A DNA stretch of 64,000 nt from Bin87 sp965203985. GTDB lineage: Bacteria; Chloroflexota; Dehalococcoidia; Lucifugimonadales; UBA3495. Below the pieces are notes generated by a model. That model saw only the letters and a program-made list of their open reading frames with translations, had not been told where the DNA came from and did no database searches. Below, piece by piece: positions 8,748-16,775 of the stretch. Positions within the stretch are counted from its first letter, which is position 1, and every line of letters starts with the position of its first letter. The translations under genes and the position numbers were made by a program. The stretch lies in NCBI GenBank assembly GCA_965203985.1, contig CBDBDS010000012.1, forward strand, positions 62,001 to 126,000. The letters run 5' to 3'.

Positions 8748-8946
8748 GAAAATGTCTGACATCAGGGCGAAGCGCCGGCAAAGGTGGCTAGACGAGGGCC
8801 GCCGGGAAGGTCACCAGGAAGGCCGCCGCCAGGAGCGTGAGCGCATGCGTGCGGAATTGCGCCATCTGGGCGTGACGCTGCCGCAGGAAGCCATCGATTA
8901 CCTGGATGGTAAGGGCGATAAAAGTGAGCCGCAAAATGGATGCTGA
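8701..8946 (+). CDS. Truncated duplicate of the GRREGHQE repeat protein
   Basis: The segment from about 8742 repeats 8488-8650 of the preceding gene (VFEKMSDIRAKRRQRWLDEGRREGHQEGRRQERERMRAEL) with a single repeat unit, then ends in a different tail (RHLGVTLPQEAIDYLDGKGDKSEPQNGC). It lacks the membrane segments. The copy sits in another frame, and the upstream gene stops inside it. It is either a soluble short paralogue (start at ATG 8701, GTG 8740 or ATG 8752) or a decaying fragment of a partial tandem duplication. Confidence 0.4.
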   Translation: MSRTTPASKGARRVFEKMSDIRAKRRQRWLDEGRREGHQEGRRQERERMRAELRHLGVTLPQEAIDYLDGKGDKSEPQNGC

Positions 8947-10087
8947 CATTGCTGAAATTGTAGCCCGCATCCACGACACGCCGCAGCAATCGGTGCTGGC
9001 CGTGGCCGGCGCCGGCAACTATGCCTTAGCTTGGCTCCTGGGAGTCGGCGGCGCTTCCCGCACTGTTCTGGAAACCCGGGTGCCGTATGGATACCTGGCG
9101 ATGACCGACTTTCTCGGCGGGTACGCTCCCGAGCAAACCGTGTCCCCTGACACCGCGCGACTGATGGCCCGGTCGGCCTGGGCTCGGGGTATGTCGCTGC
9201 GCGAACAGGACGCCCCCATCGTCGGGCTGGCGTGCACCGCGACCATTGCCACCGACCGCACCAAGCGTGGCGACCACCGTGCTTTCATTGCAACCTGGGA
9301 CGACGACTCTGTGACCACCGATTCTCTCGTCCTCGAAAAAGGTCTGCGTGACCGCGCCGGCGAAGAAGACGTGGTCAGCCGGCTGGTCATCGCCGCCATC
9401 GCGCGAGCCTGCGGCGTGTCGGCGGAACTCGACCTCGGACTGGTCGCATCTGAGCGGCTGGTGACGGACACAACGCGCCACGCCGAGCCGGTGCAACGCC
9501 TGCTGGACGGCGACGCCCGCTGGGTAACGGTCCATCCCGACGGCCGCATGGTCGTTGATGGAGACGCGCCTGGGGCCCTGCTCCCCGGCTCGTTCAATCC
9601 CATGCATGCCGGTCACACCGAACTGGCCCAGGTGGCGGGCGACGTGCTGGGCGCGCCGGTTGCGTACGAACTTTCTGTGTCCAACGTGGACAAGCCGCCC
9701 CTGGCCGCTGGCGAAGTACACCGCCGATTGCACCAGTTCCAGGGGGTCGGCACGGTGGTGCTGACCCGGGCGGAGACCTTCATCGAAAAGTCCGCGCTGT
9801 TCTCCGGATGCGGTTTCGCCATCGGTTGGGACACTGTGACTCGGCTGATTCAGCCCAGGTACTACGGGGATTCCGAACCGGCGATGCTGCAGGCGCTGGC
9901 CGAAATGTGGGGGCGCGGCACTCGTTTCGCCGTGGGCGGGCGCACCGATGACGGGGGCGAGTTCCGATCGCTGTCGGACGTCAATATCCCGGATGGGTTC
10001 CGGCCCATGTTCACGGAAATACCGGAGGCCGACTTTCGCCGTGATGTGTCTTCGACCTCTATTCGCGAGAGTCTAGGCCTCAATTGA
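8936..10087 (+). CDS. Fusion of CinA/PncC-like domain and NMN-adenylyltransferase-like nucleotidyltransferase
   Basis: A 383-residue two-domain protein. Residues 1-165 resemble the CinA C-terminal/PncC fold (NMN deamidase): VAGAGNYALAWLLGVGGASRTVLE, PYGYLAMTDFLG, VSPDTARLMARSAW and GLACTATIATD. Residues from about 215 carry a nucleotidylyltransferase core, LPGSFNPMHAGHTELA (the HxGH motif), and the SSTSIRESLG end motif (ISSTxIR) of NadD-like enzymes. Together they suggest NMN deamidation and adenylylation in NAD recycling, but substrate use is inferred. The start at 8936 overlaps the preceding ORF; ATG at 8906 is the alternative. Confidence 0.75.
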   Translation: MDADIAEIVARIHDTPQQSVLAVAGAGNYALAWLLGVGGASRTVLETRVPYGYLAMTDFLGGYAPEQTVSPDTARLMARSAWARGMSLREQDAPIVGLACTATIATDRTKRGDHRAFIATWDDDSVTTDSLVLEKGLRDRAGEEDVVSRLVIAAIARACGVSAELDLGLVASERLVTDTTRHAEPVQRLLDGDARWVTVHPDGRMVVDGDAPGALLPGSFNPMHAGHTELAQVAGDVLGAPVAYELSVSNVDKPPLAAGEVHRRLHQFQGVGTVVLTRAETFIEKSALFSGCGFAIGWDTVTRLIQPRYYGDSEPAMLQALAEMWGRGTRFAVGGRTDDGGEFRSLSDVNIPDGFRPMFTEIPEADFRRDVSSTSIRESLGLN

Positions 10088-10112
10088 CACTTGTTAGGGC
10101 CGTTGCTACGAT
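10084..10112 (+). promoter_or_regulatory. Predicted promoter of the nuo operon
   Basis: TTGACA (10084-10089), a 17-bp spacer and TACGAT (10107-10112). The -35 overlaps the TGA of the preceding gene. nuoA starts 38 bases further on. Confidence 0.7.
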
Positions 10113-10150
10113 GACTCGGCCCACCGGAACCTTCCAATCCCTACCGAATC

Positions 10151-10564
10151 ATGTTTAGCCCACTGCTGCTTCAGACCTTCAACCCGGCCGACTACGCTGG
10201 AAACTGGCTGGCGGTGGTGATTGCCATCGCCATAGCGCTGGCTGCCATCGGAGCAATGTTCGCGGGGTCGCAGTTGCTGTCAGCGCGGCGCCGTTCGGCC
10301 GTCAAGCTCACGACCTACGAATGCGGCATTCCACCGACGCCCTTTGCGTGGTCCAATATCAACATCCGTTTCTACATCTTCGCCATCCTGTTCCTGATAT
10401 TCGACGTGGAGGCGGTGTTCCTCTTCCCGTGGGCCGTAGTGTTCATACAGGAAAAAGTCGCTGGCAACCCCATACCGTTCTACGCGATGCTGTTGTTCCT
10501 GGCCATGCTGTTCTTCGCCGTGATCTACGGGTGGCGCAAGGGGGTGCTGGATTGGCAGAAGTAG
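10151..10564 (+). CDS. nuoA: NADH-quinone oxidoreductase subunit A
   Basis: A 137-residue membrane subunit with three predicted helices (about 20-42, 72-95 and 105-125). The conserved loop KLTTYECGIPP before NINIRFYIFAILFLIFDVEAVFLFPWA is diagnostic of NuoA/Ndh-C. It sits at the junction of the membrane arm and the quinone chamber. It is the first gene of a nuoABCDHIJKLMN cluster and is separated from nuoB by an unrelated gene whose start overlaps its 3' end. Confidence 0.97.
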   Translation: MFSPLLLQTFNPADYAGNWLAVVIAIAIALAAIGAMFAGSQLLSARRRSAVKLTTYECGIPPTPFAWSNINIRFYIFAILFLIFDVEAVFLFPWAVVFIQEKVAGNPIPFYAMLLFLAMLFFAVIYGWRKGVLDWQK

Positions 10565-10959
10565 CGACACCCGGCAGCGACTATTTTGAGGTGGAGGAAC
10601 CGCTGATCCTTTTGGACATCCATCAGACCTATGATCCTGCGGTAGATGTCCTCGAATCATCGCGTTGGGCATGGGTGCTGAACCCAAACCGGGCCAAACA
10701 GTACAATTTGGTGCTGGCCCATTGCAAAGGCAAAATAGTCGGCGTCCTTCGACCGATTGGGCAGAGATGGTTACGGAATGAGACCGATTATCCGGGACGG
10801 TGGGACTTGGTTGCCCAACATGGCGAACCTTCAGTAGAACGACTTTATTTGGGAAGGCGAAGGCCACCCGAATACTGGCAACGGGCAGTGGTGCGGTATG
10901 CGCATCCGCCAGGTGTGCATTGGAACGAAAAGGCAGGGAAGTTGGAATGGTCGAAATGA
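10552..10959 (+). CDS. Hypothetical protein inserted between nuoA and nuoB
   Basis: A 135-residue soluble protein. The likely start is TTG at 10552, inside the 3' end of nuoA, with AAGGGGG seven bases upstream. LILLDIHQTYDPAVDVLESSRWAWVLNP, YNLVLAHCKGKIVGVLRP and VERLYLGRRRPPEYWQRAVVRY resemble widespread prokaryotic hypothetical proteins with a W-x-x-N...A...VLA...G.IVGV pattern, but I cannot name the family. It has no membrane segment or metal site. Its end overlaps the nuoB start. It is probably a passenger gene rather than a complex I subunit. Confidence 0.6.
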   Translation: MAEVATPGSDYFEVEEPLILLDIHQTYDPAVDVLESSRWAWVLNPNRAKQYNLVLAHCKGKIVGVLRPIGQRWLRNETDYPGRWDLVAQHGEPSVERLYLGRRRPPEYWQRAVVRYAHPPGVHWNEKAGKLEWSK

Positions 10960-11552
10960 TGCCGCCATCAGACGGCGATGCTGTGTCTCCGCTGGCCATG
11001 CCGCCCCGCGCCACCGAAATTGTCCTGGGTTCCGGCAACCGACCCGGCCCGAGTTTGCTTAATCAGGCCACCGACGGGCGGGTGCCCGGCGTCATCACGA
11101 CCACCAGCGAGCAATTGTTCGCCATGGCGCGCAAGTCGTCCCTGTGGACGCTGAGCTTTGGACTGGCCTGCTGCGCCATCGAGATGATCTCCACGTACAT
11201 GGCCCACCACGATTTCGACCGCTTCGGCGTGGTGACCTGGCCGTCGCCCCGGCAGGCGGACGTCATGATCGTGGCCGGCACCGTGGTCAAAAAGATGGCT
11301 GAACCCATACGCCTGCTCTACGAACAGATGCCGGAACCCAAGTGGGTCATCGCCATGGGGAGTTGCGCCACCAACGGGGGCCCCTACTACCGTTCCTACT
11401 CGGTGGTGATGGGCGTCGATCACATCATCCCGGTGGACGTGTACGTTCCCGGTTGCCCGCCCCGCCCGGAAGCGCTGCTGTACGGCATACTGAAACTCCA
11501 GGAAAAGATCATGGCCGACGCGGGAGAGGGCAATGCCCCGGCCTCGGCGTAA
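10947..11552 (+). CDS. nuoB: NADH-quinone oxidoreductase subunit B
   Basis: A 201-residue subunit that ligates cluster N2 next to the quinone site. The four cysteines are all present: Cys75-Cys76 in FGLACCAIEM, Cys140 in MGSCATNGG and Cys170 in VPGCPPRPE. ATG codons at 10947, 10956 and 10959 are all possible starts; 10947 has AGGGAAG upstream. The 45-residue N-terminal extension before the core is longer than in E. coli. It overlaps nuoC by 20 bases. Confidence 0.97.
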   Translation: MVEMMPPSDGDAVSPLAMPPRATEIVLGSGNRPGPSLLNQATDGRVPGVITTTSEQLFAMARKSSLWTLSFGLACCAIEMISTYMAHHDFDRFGVVTWPSPRQADVMIVAGTVVKKMAEPIRLLYEQMPEPKWVIAMGSCATNGGPYYRSYSVVMGVDHIIPVDVYVPGCPPRPEALLYGILKLQEKIMADAGEGNAPASA

Positions 11553-12063
11553 CGCCCCGGAGGCGGACGCCGAACCGCCGCCGGACCCCATCGAGTTGTT
11601 GACGCCAGCGCGGCGCGAGACCCTGGATCGCGCCCTCGCGGTTCTGGCCGACTACTCCCCGGTGCCCGGTGCGTTGGGTGACCTGCCCCAGGTCACCGTG
11701 CCCGCCGCCGACATAGTCTCGGCGTGCATGGCCTGCCGCGACGACGCTTCCCTGGACTGCCGCATGCTGCTGTGCCTGGCGTGCGTGGACTACGAAGAGC
11801 GGTTTGAATTGGTCTATTTCCTCCAGTCCCTGGCCCGGGAACAATCGCTGGTAGTGAAGGCCGAAGTGTCCTACGATGGACCGGCCCTGCCTTCGGTATG
11901 CGGGGTGTGGCCGGCCGCCGACTGGTACGAGCGTGAGGCGCACGACCTGTTCGGCGTCGCGTTCGACGGGCATCCCGACCTGTCTCCCCTGCTCCTGTAT
12001 CCTGAATTCGACGGGTTCCCCGGTCGCAAATCCTACGACTTCTACGAGTACCGCGAGTTCTAA
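11533..12063 (+). CDS. nuoC: NADH-quinone oxidoreductase subunit C
   Basis: A 176-residue 30-kDa-type subunit of the peripheral arm that contacts NuoD. LACVDYEERFELVYFLQSL and GVWPAADWYEREAHDLFGVAFDGHPDLSPLLLYPEFDGFPGRKSY are the standard conserved blocks (W..A.WyERE..DlfGi.F.gHPdL). The N-terminal 70 residues are divergent. Its stop codon overlaps the start of a small unrelated gene by one base (TAATG). Confidence 0.95.
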   Translation: MPRPRRNAPEADAEPPPDPIELLTPARRETLDRALAVLADYSPVPGALGDLPQVTVPAADIVSACMACRDDASLDCRMLLCLACVDYEERFELVYFLQSLAREQSLVVKAEVSYDGPALPSVCGVWPAADWYEREAHDLFGVAFDGHPDLSPLLLYPEFDGFPGRKSYDFYEYREF

Positions 12064-12374
12064 TGGCCGCCGCGCAGGAAATCAATCCCGGCGCGCCGGA
12101 CTTCGTTGCTCCGGTGGAGTTGGTAGCTCGCGTGGTGTCTGAGGGCGACCAATTTTTGGCCACGGTAGACGGTCTCGATCTGCAAAGCAGCGGGCGCACC
12201 CGGGAAGCCGCGGAGAACGGGTTGGTACAGGCGGTGCGTGGATGGCTGGAACGACAAGATACCGTCGGCCGCCTGGGTCAGGCTCTCGGGATAGATGACT
12301 TAAACGAAGAAACCGAAATCGTGCTGCGGTTCGATGTAGATGAGCGTTCCGGCGAGAATTCAACCGGCGACTGA
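12063..12374 (+). CDS. Small HicB-like/hypothetical protein (first of pair)
   Basis: A 103-residue soluble protein that begins within the nuoC stop codon. VELVARVVSEGDQFLATVDGLDLQSSGRTREAAENGLVQAVRGWLE has the HicB-type beta-beta-beta-alpha layout: an input strand, a G-L-x-x-x-G-x-T turn and a helix with E/A repeats. There is no HicA-like partner next to it; instead a second HicB-like gene follows by 3 bases. It could be an orphan antitoxin fold or a protein of unknown role within the nuo operon. Confidence 0.55.
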   Translation: MAAAQEINPGAPDFVAPVELVARVVSEGDQFLATVDGLDLQSSGRTREAAENGLVQAVRGWLERQDTVGRLGQALGIDDLNEETEIVLRFDVDERSGENSTGD

Positions 12375-12377
12375 CCC

Positions 12378-12680
12378 ATGGACCGGATCGTATACGAAAT
12401 CGAAGCCATGCCGGTCGCCTCTGGTTGGGAAGCACGGTGTCCGGAGCTTGAAGTGACCGCGTACGGAGACACCCAGGACGACGCACGCACCGCCCTCCGG
12501 CGGCAGGTGTCGGACTACCTGGAAGACTGCGAGGCAATGGGCGTCCTGGAGGATGTGCTCATCGAAGCCGGCTTCTACGACAACGGCGAAGCCTGGATGA
12601 GCGCCCGCGTGGACCCGCCACAGCCCAGCCTGCGTTTCATCGGCTCCCCGTTTCCTGAATCCCGCGAGCCGTCAGACTGA
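12378..12680 (+). CDS. HicB-like antitoxin-fold protein (second of pair)
   Basis: A 100-residue protein. IVYEIEAMPVASGWEARCPELEVTAYGDTQDDARTALRRQVSDYLEDCEAMG follows the HicB_lk antitoxin pattern (yeAe..eGgw.a.cPel.v.a.GdT.eEA...l...v..yl). The C-terminus (ARVDPPQPSLRFIGSPFP) is not a DNA-binding domain. It lies three bases after the previous small gene and 32 bases before nuoD. No toxin gene is adjacent, so it may be solitary. Confidence 0.6.
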   Translation: MDRIVYEIEAMPVASGWEARCPELEVTAYGDTQDDARTALRRQVSDYLEDCEAMGVLEDVLIEAGFYDNGEAWMSARVDPPQPSLRFIGSPFPESREPSD

Positions 12681-12712
12681 AGACCCGATTGCCGTTGGCG
12701 ACCCGACTAACC

Positions 12713-13864
12713 ATGACTGATCCAACTTTGATGACTACCCAAGTCCCGGAGGGCATCCCCGAAGGCACGCAGCCGGTGGAGATGCTCCTCAACATGGGGC
12801 CTCAGCATCCGTCCACCCACGGCGTGTTCCGCATGGTGCTCTGGGTGGACGGCGAGAAGGTGGTTGACGTTGAGCCGCACATCGGGTACCTGCACCGGGG
12901 ATCCGAGAAGCTGTGCGAGGGTGAGCAGTACCATCAGGTCGTCACGCTGTTTGATCGCATGGACTACATCGGCAACTTCAATAACGAGCTGGCCTACTGC
13001 ATGGCCGTCGAGAAGCTGATGGGCCTGGAGGTGCCGGAGCGGGCCGAATACATTCGGGTGATCCTGTGCGAACTGAATCGCATCGCCAGCCACCTGCTGT
13101 ACGTTGGCACCATGGGCCTGGACGCCGGGGCGATGACGCCGGTGATGTTCTCCTTCCGGGGCCGGGAGCGGGTGCAGGCGCTGTTTGAAGCCGTGTCCGG
13201 CGCGCGCATGATGCACAACTATTTCCGCATCGGCGGCCTCAAGGAGGACGTGCCGGACAATTTCCGGCAACTGGTGGACGAGTTGATGCCGCTGCTCCGC
13301 GAGGACGTTGAACAAAGCGACCGCATACTGACCTTCAACGAGATCTTCCTGTCCCGCCTCAAGGACGTGAGCCCCATCGGCGCCGACGAAGCCATCGCCC
13401 TGGGCCTCACCGGCCCGATGCTGCGCGCCTGCGGGTACGAGTATGACGTTCGCAAAGCGCAACCGTACTCAATCTACGACCGTTTCGACTTCGAGGTGCC
13501 GGTAGGTTTGGACGGGGACTGTTGGGACCGGCACTGGGTGCGGGTCCAGGAGATGTACCAGTCCTTGCGGATCGTGGAACAGGCGATGGCGCAACTGCCC
13601 GAGGGGCCGGTTGCGTCGTCGCTGGGTCGTCGGCTGATCCGCCCGCCTGCCGGCGAGGCCTACGTGCGCGCCGAGAACCCCAGGGGCGAGATCGGCGTCT
13701 ACCTGGTCAGCGACGGCACTGACCGGCCCTATCGCGTAAAGGTGCGCCCGCCGTCTTTCTGCAACCTGTCCGCTTTGCGGCGACTGCTGGCGGACACCTG
13801 GCTGGCGGACAGCGTGGTGGTGCTGGGATCGCTGGACATCGTTCTGGGCGAGGTGGACCGGTGA
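12713..13864 (+). CDS. nuoD: NADH-quinone oxidoreductase subunit D
   Basis: A 383-residue 49-kDa-type subunit forming the quinone-reducing pocket with NuoB. MLLNMGPQHPSTHGVFRMVLWVDGEKV contains the quinone-loop HPSTHG, and YLHRGSEKLCEG, PYSIYDRFDFEVPVG and the C-terminal IDIVLGEVDR-like end are all present. The frame opens at TTG 12689; ATG 12713 is preferred but has no strong Shine-Dalgarno. nuoH follows with a GTGA overlap. Confidence 0.96.
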   Translation: MTDPTLMTTQVPEGIPEGTQPVEMLLNMGPQHPSTHGVFRMVLWVDGEKVVDVEPHIGYLHRGSEKLCEGEQYHQVVTLFDRMDYIGNFNNELAYCMAVEKLMGLEVPERAEYIRVILCELNRIASHLLYVGTMGLDAGAMTPVMFSFRGRERVQALFEAVSGARMMHNYFRIGGLKEDVPDNFRQLVDELMPLLREDVEQSDRILTFNEIFLSRLKDVSPIGADEAIALGLTGPMLRACGYEYDVRKAQPYSIYDRFDFEVPVGLDGDCWDRHWVRVQEMYQSLRIVEQAMAQLPEGPVASSLGRRLIRPPAGEAYVRAENPRGEIGVYLVSDGTDRPYRVKVRPPSFCNLSALRRLLADTWLADSVVVLGSLDIVLGEVDR

Positions 13865-14970
13865 GTTTCCTCATCAGTCTGGCCTGGAGCGCATTGGGTC
13901 TGGCGGTCATGTTCGCCGTCCTGTCGGTGGTCGTTCTCTCGATGGTCTGGCTCGAGCGCAAAGCGCTGGGCCGCCTGCAGCTGCGTTACGGGCCGACCCG
14001 CACCGGATTGTTCGGGCTGATGCAGCCCATCGCCGACGCGGTGAAGCTGATCATCAAGGAAGACATCATCCCCGACGACTCGGAAAAAGCGATCTTCTGG
14101 ATCGCTCCGGTCATCGTCGTGGTGTCGGCCTTCGTTATCTGGGTGACCATACCCGGAGGTGACAGCGTGGTGATCCGCCACCTGCCCCTGGGGTTGTTTT
14201 ACATCATCGCCTTTGCGGTGATCGGGATACTCGGGCTGGTGCTGGCCGGCTGGGGTTCGGCGAACAAGTACGGCATCATGGGCGGGTTGCGCTCCGCCGC
14301 GCAACTGATCTCCTATGAGATCCCGGTGGTGCTGGTGGCCGCCGCCGTGGCGATACTGGCCCAGTCCCTGGACATGCGGGAAATCGTGGCGCAGCAATCC
14401 ACCTATCCTTACCTGTTGGTGCTGCCCTTGGGCTTCGTGATCTTTTTCATCGCCGGACTGGCCGAGGTGGGACGCACGCCCTTCGACATCTATCACGCGG
14501 AGAGCGAGGTGGTGGGTGGTCCGTTTGTCGAATACAGCGGCGCCCACTGGTCGGTGTTCTTCCTGGCGGAGTACATTAACACCTTTGCCATCGCCGCGCT
14601 GACGACACTGCTATTCCTGGGCGGCTGGGGCGGCCCCGCGCTTCCCGACGTGGTGTGGTTCCTCTTCAAGACCTATGCGGTGGTGCTGGTGGTGTTCTGG
14701 GTGCGGGGAACCTTCCCGCGTCTCCGGATCGACCAACTGATGGCCTTCGCCTGGAAGGTGATGGTGCCGCTGTCGTTCTACACGGTGATCATCGCCGCCG
14801 TGTACCGGTTCTACGGCCTGCCCTGGTGGAGCCTGACCATCATGTCGGCCGTCGGGCTCGCGGTCGCCGGCTGGATCATCTACCGGCGCATGACCGGCCC
14901 GGCCCGCCGGGTTGCGGAAGTGCAGCGTCAGCTGGCTGCGCGTCGTGCGGCAACCCAATCCAGCACCTGA
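13861..14970 (+). CDS. nuoH: NADH-quinone oxidoreductase subunit H
   Basis: A 369-residue membrane subunit with about eight helices that lines the quinone access channel. Diagnostic segments are WLERKALGRLQLRYGPTRTG, QPIADAVKLIIKEDIIP, GSANKYGIMGGLRSAAQLISYEIP and RTPFDIYHAESEVVGG. The start is GTG at 13861, overlapping the nuoD stop. A short basic tail (RRVAEVQRQLAARRAATQ) extends past the last helix. Confidence 0.97.
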   Translation: MSFLISLAWSALGLAVMFAVLSVVVLSMVWLERKALGRLQLRYGPTRTGLFGLMQPIADAVKLIIKEDIIPDDSEKAIFWIAPVIVVVSAFVIWVTIPGGDSVVIRHLPLGLFYIIAFAVIGILGLVLAGWGSANKYGIMGGLRSAAQLISYEIPVVLVAAAVAILAQSLDMREIVAQQSTYPYLLVLPLGFVIFFIAGLAEVGRTPFDIYHAESEVVGGPFVEYSGAHWSVFFLAEYINTFAIAALTTLLFLGGWGGPALPDVVWFLFKTYAVVLVVFWVRGTFPRLRIDQLMAFAWKVMVPLSFYTVIIAAVYRFYGLPWWSLTIMSAVGLAVAGWIIYRRMTGPARRVAEVQRQLAARRAATQSST

Positions 14971-14983
14971 CCCCCAATGCTGG

Positions 14984-14989
14984 TATCAT
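14984..14989 (+). promoter_or_regulatory. Extended -10 element ahead of the Uma2 pair
   Basis: TGGTATCAT after the nuoH stop, 26 bases before the first Uma2 start, is compatible with separate transcription of the inserted genes. Confidence 0.35.
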
Positions 14990-15015
14990 ATTGAAAACCT
15001 CTGAAGTACCTCGCC

Positions 15016-15618
15016 ATGACAACCCGCACCCGCAAAATCACCGTCGACGAGTTCTGGGAGATGCCGGGTGAATTTAATCACCGCTACGAGCTGGTGGATG
15101 GAGAGTTGGTGGAAATAGGCCGGAGGCCGCGGCGTGGGACGCTGACGGGCGAGATTGGTGGGCTAATCCTAGGCCACGTGGAAGTCGCCAGGTTGCCGCT
15201 TTACGTTGGGGTAGCGGTAGGATTCCAAATCGACACCTACAATCTACGCTTCCCGGATGTTAGCGTAACAACTTGGGAACGTATGGCTGATTATGACGAG
15301 GCGCAAGGTCCTTGGCCACATTTTGCGCCCGACACCGTCGTCGAAGTGACAGACCGGAACAACCCCCTGGAACGCCTCGCTCATAAAACCATCGAGTATT
15401 TCGCCGGCGGAACGCAAGCCATCTGGGTCGCCGACCCCGACCTGCGTACGGTGACCATCCGCCGACCCGGCGTGCCGGAGCAGGTTTTCAGCCCTGATGA
15501 TATCCTGTCCGGCGAACCTGAGATACCGGGCTTTCACTGCCTCGTCGCCGACATCTACGCCGTGCTGGACCGCCGGGCAACGTCGGCAACTGACGCCGCC
15601 CAGAGCGGGAGGCCCTGA
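15016..15618 (+). CDS. Uma2-family (DUF820) putative restriction-like endonuclease 1
   Basis: A 200-residue protein of the Uma2 family, a PD-(D/E)XK nuclease-like fold common in cyanobacteria and Chloroflexota. YELVDGELVEI is the N-terminal hallmark, FPDVSV holds the catalytic Asp, VVEVTD the Glu, and the HKTIEYFAGG region the Lys. The substrate and biological role are unestablished. It is the first of a tandem pair wedged between nuoH and nuoI, and the second copy starts in its stop codon. Confidence 0.85.
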   Translation: MTTRTRKITVDEFWEMPGEFNHRYELVDGELVEIGRRPRRGTLTGEIGGLILGHVEVARLPLYVGVAVGFQIDTYNLRFPDVSVTTWERMADYDEAQGPWPHFAPDTVVEVTDRNNPLERLAHKTIEYFAGGTQAIWVADPDLRTVTIRRPGVPEQVFSPDDILSGEPEIPGFHCLVADIYAVLDRRATSATDAAQSGRP

Positions 15619-16229
15619 TGACCACTGCAACTTCCCCTACGATTCATGAAGAATCTGTCCGTGCCGAAAACGATTGGCGCAACCTGCCCGACGACCGGCG
15701 GTATGAAATGGTCGATGGCGAACTGGTGGAGTTGCCGCCAATGAGAAGAGCGGCATCAATAGTCACGGGGAAAATTAACCGCTTGCTCGAGGCGCACATC
15801 GAAGATGGGAATCTCCCTTTTTGGGTGGGGATCGGCGCCTCGTTTCGATTGGGATTGTCACGCGCAAACTTCAGAATTCCGGATTTAAGCGTAACTGCGG
15901 AACGTCCAGGAACGCCGGCTATCGAAGATGAACCCGGCGTGTGGGAAGGGACGCCCGACGTTGCGGTGGAAGTGATTTCAATTACCGATACTTACGTGGA
16001 CGTCATCGAGAAAGCTCGGCTTTACCTCCGGCAGGGCGTCGCCACGGTTTTGCTGGTTGACGCTTACAACCGCGAAGTGACCGTGCGGCAGTCCACCGGC
16101 GAAATCCGCGTCCTCACCACAGACGATATACTTACCGGAGAGCCGGTCTTGCCCGGATTTTCGTGCTCCGTTGCCGAGATATTCTCCGGGCTGGACCGCA
16201 TGGCCGCACTGCGAGCGGAGGACGCCTAG
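15618..16229 (+). CDS. Uma2-family (DUF820) putative restriction-like endonuclease 2
   Basis: A 203-residue paralogue of the preceding gene with the same blocks: YEMVDGELVELPP, FRIPDLSV (Asp), DVAVEVISITDT (Glu) and EKARLYLRQGVATVLLVD (Lys), ending FSCSVAEIFSGLD. It overlaps the first copy by an ATGA-type junction, so translation is probably coupled. The two differ enough that the duplication is old. The nuoI start follows 2 bases after its stop, so nuoI may depend on read-through across this pair. Confidence 0.85.
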   Translation: MTTATSPTIHEESVRAENDWRNLPDDRRYEMVDGELVELPPMRRAASIVTGKINRLLEAHIEDGNLPFWVGIGASFRLGLSRANFRIPDLSVTAERPGTPAIEDEPGVWEGTPDVAVEVISITDTYVDVIEKARLYLRQGVATVLLVDAYNREVTVRQSTGEIRVLTTDDILTGEPVLPGFSCSVAEIFSGLDRMAALRAEDA

Positions 16230-16231
16230 CT

Positions 16232-16762
16232 ATGCTGGAAAGCCTGAAAGGGATGATGCTTACTCTCGCGTCCACGGTCTCCGGGTTCCGCCGGCCGGTT
16301 ACCCAGCAGTACCCTAAGGAGCCAACCCCGGTGCGGCCGCGGTTCATGGGCTTCCCGGCGCTCACCTGGGATGGCGCAATCAGTGAGCCGTACTGCACCG
16401 GCTGCATGGTGTGCATCCGCAACTGCCCGACGCAGTGCATGTCCGCCAGCATGATGGACAACCCCAAGCACGCCGACGGCGAAAGCACCCGCCGCAAGAT
16501 CGTCGATTACTTTGAAATCAATTTGAACCGTTGTATATTGTGCGGCATCTGCGTCGAGTACTGCAATTTCGACGCCATCGTTATGAGCCACGAGCACGAG
16601 ATGAGCACCTACGCGCGGAACGGCGATCGGGTTGACCTCCCGGCGTTGCTCCAGATTGGCAAGAAATACCAGGACGATACCGCCTGGATCCCGCCAACCG
16701 TTTTGGCCAAGCAGAAAGCCGACGCCGCGAAAGCGGCGGCCGAGGCCGATTCCAAGGACTGA
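16232..16762 (+). CDS. nuoI: NADH-quinone oxidoreductase subunit I
   Basis: A 176-residue ferredoxin-like subunit that carries clusters N6a and N6b. Cys55/58/61/65 in CTGCMVCIRNC and Cys101/104/107/111 in CILCGICVEYC supply two [4Fe-4S] sites; the usual proline after the last Cys of the second motif is replaced by Asn. GGAGG lies 11 bases before the ATG. The C-terminus is Lys/Ala-rich (KQKADAAKAAAEADSKD), longer than in E. coli. Confidence 0.96.
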   Translation: MLESLKGMMLTLASTVSGFRRPVTQQYPKEPTPVRPRFMGFPALTWDGAISEPYCTGCMVCIRNCPTQCMSASMMDNPKHADGESTRRKIVDYFEINLNRCILCGICVEYCNFDAIVMSHEHEMSTYARNGDRVDLPALLQIGKKYQDDTAWIPPTVLAKQKADAAKAAAEADSKD

Positions 16763-16775
16763 ACCGAGGCTGACC

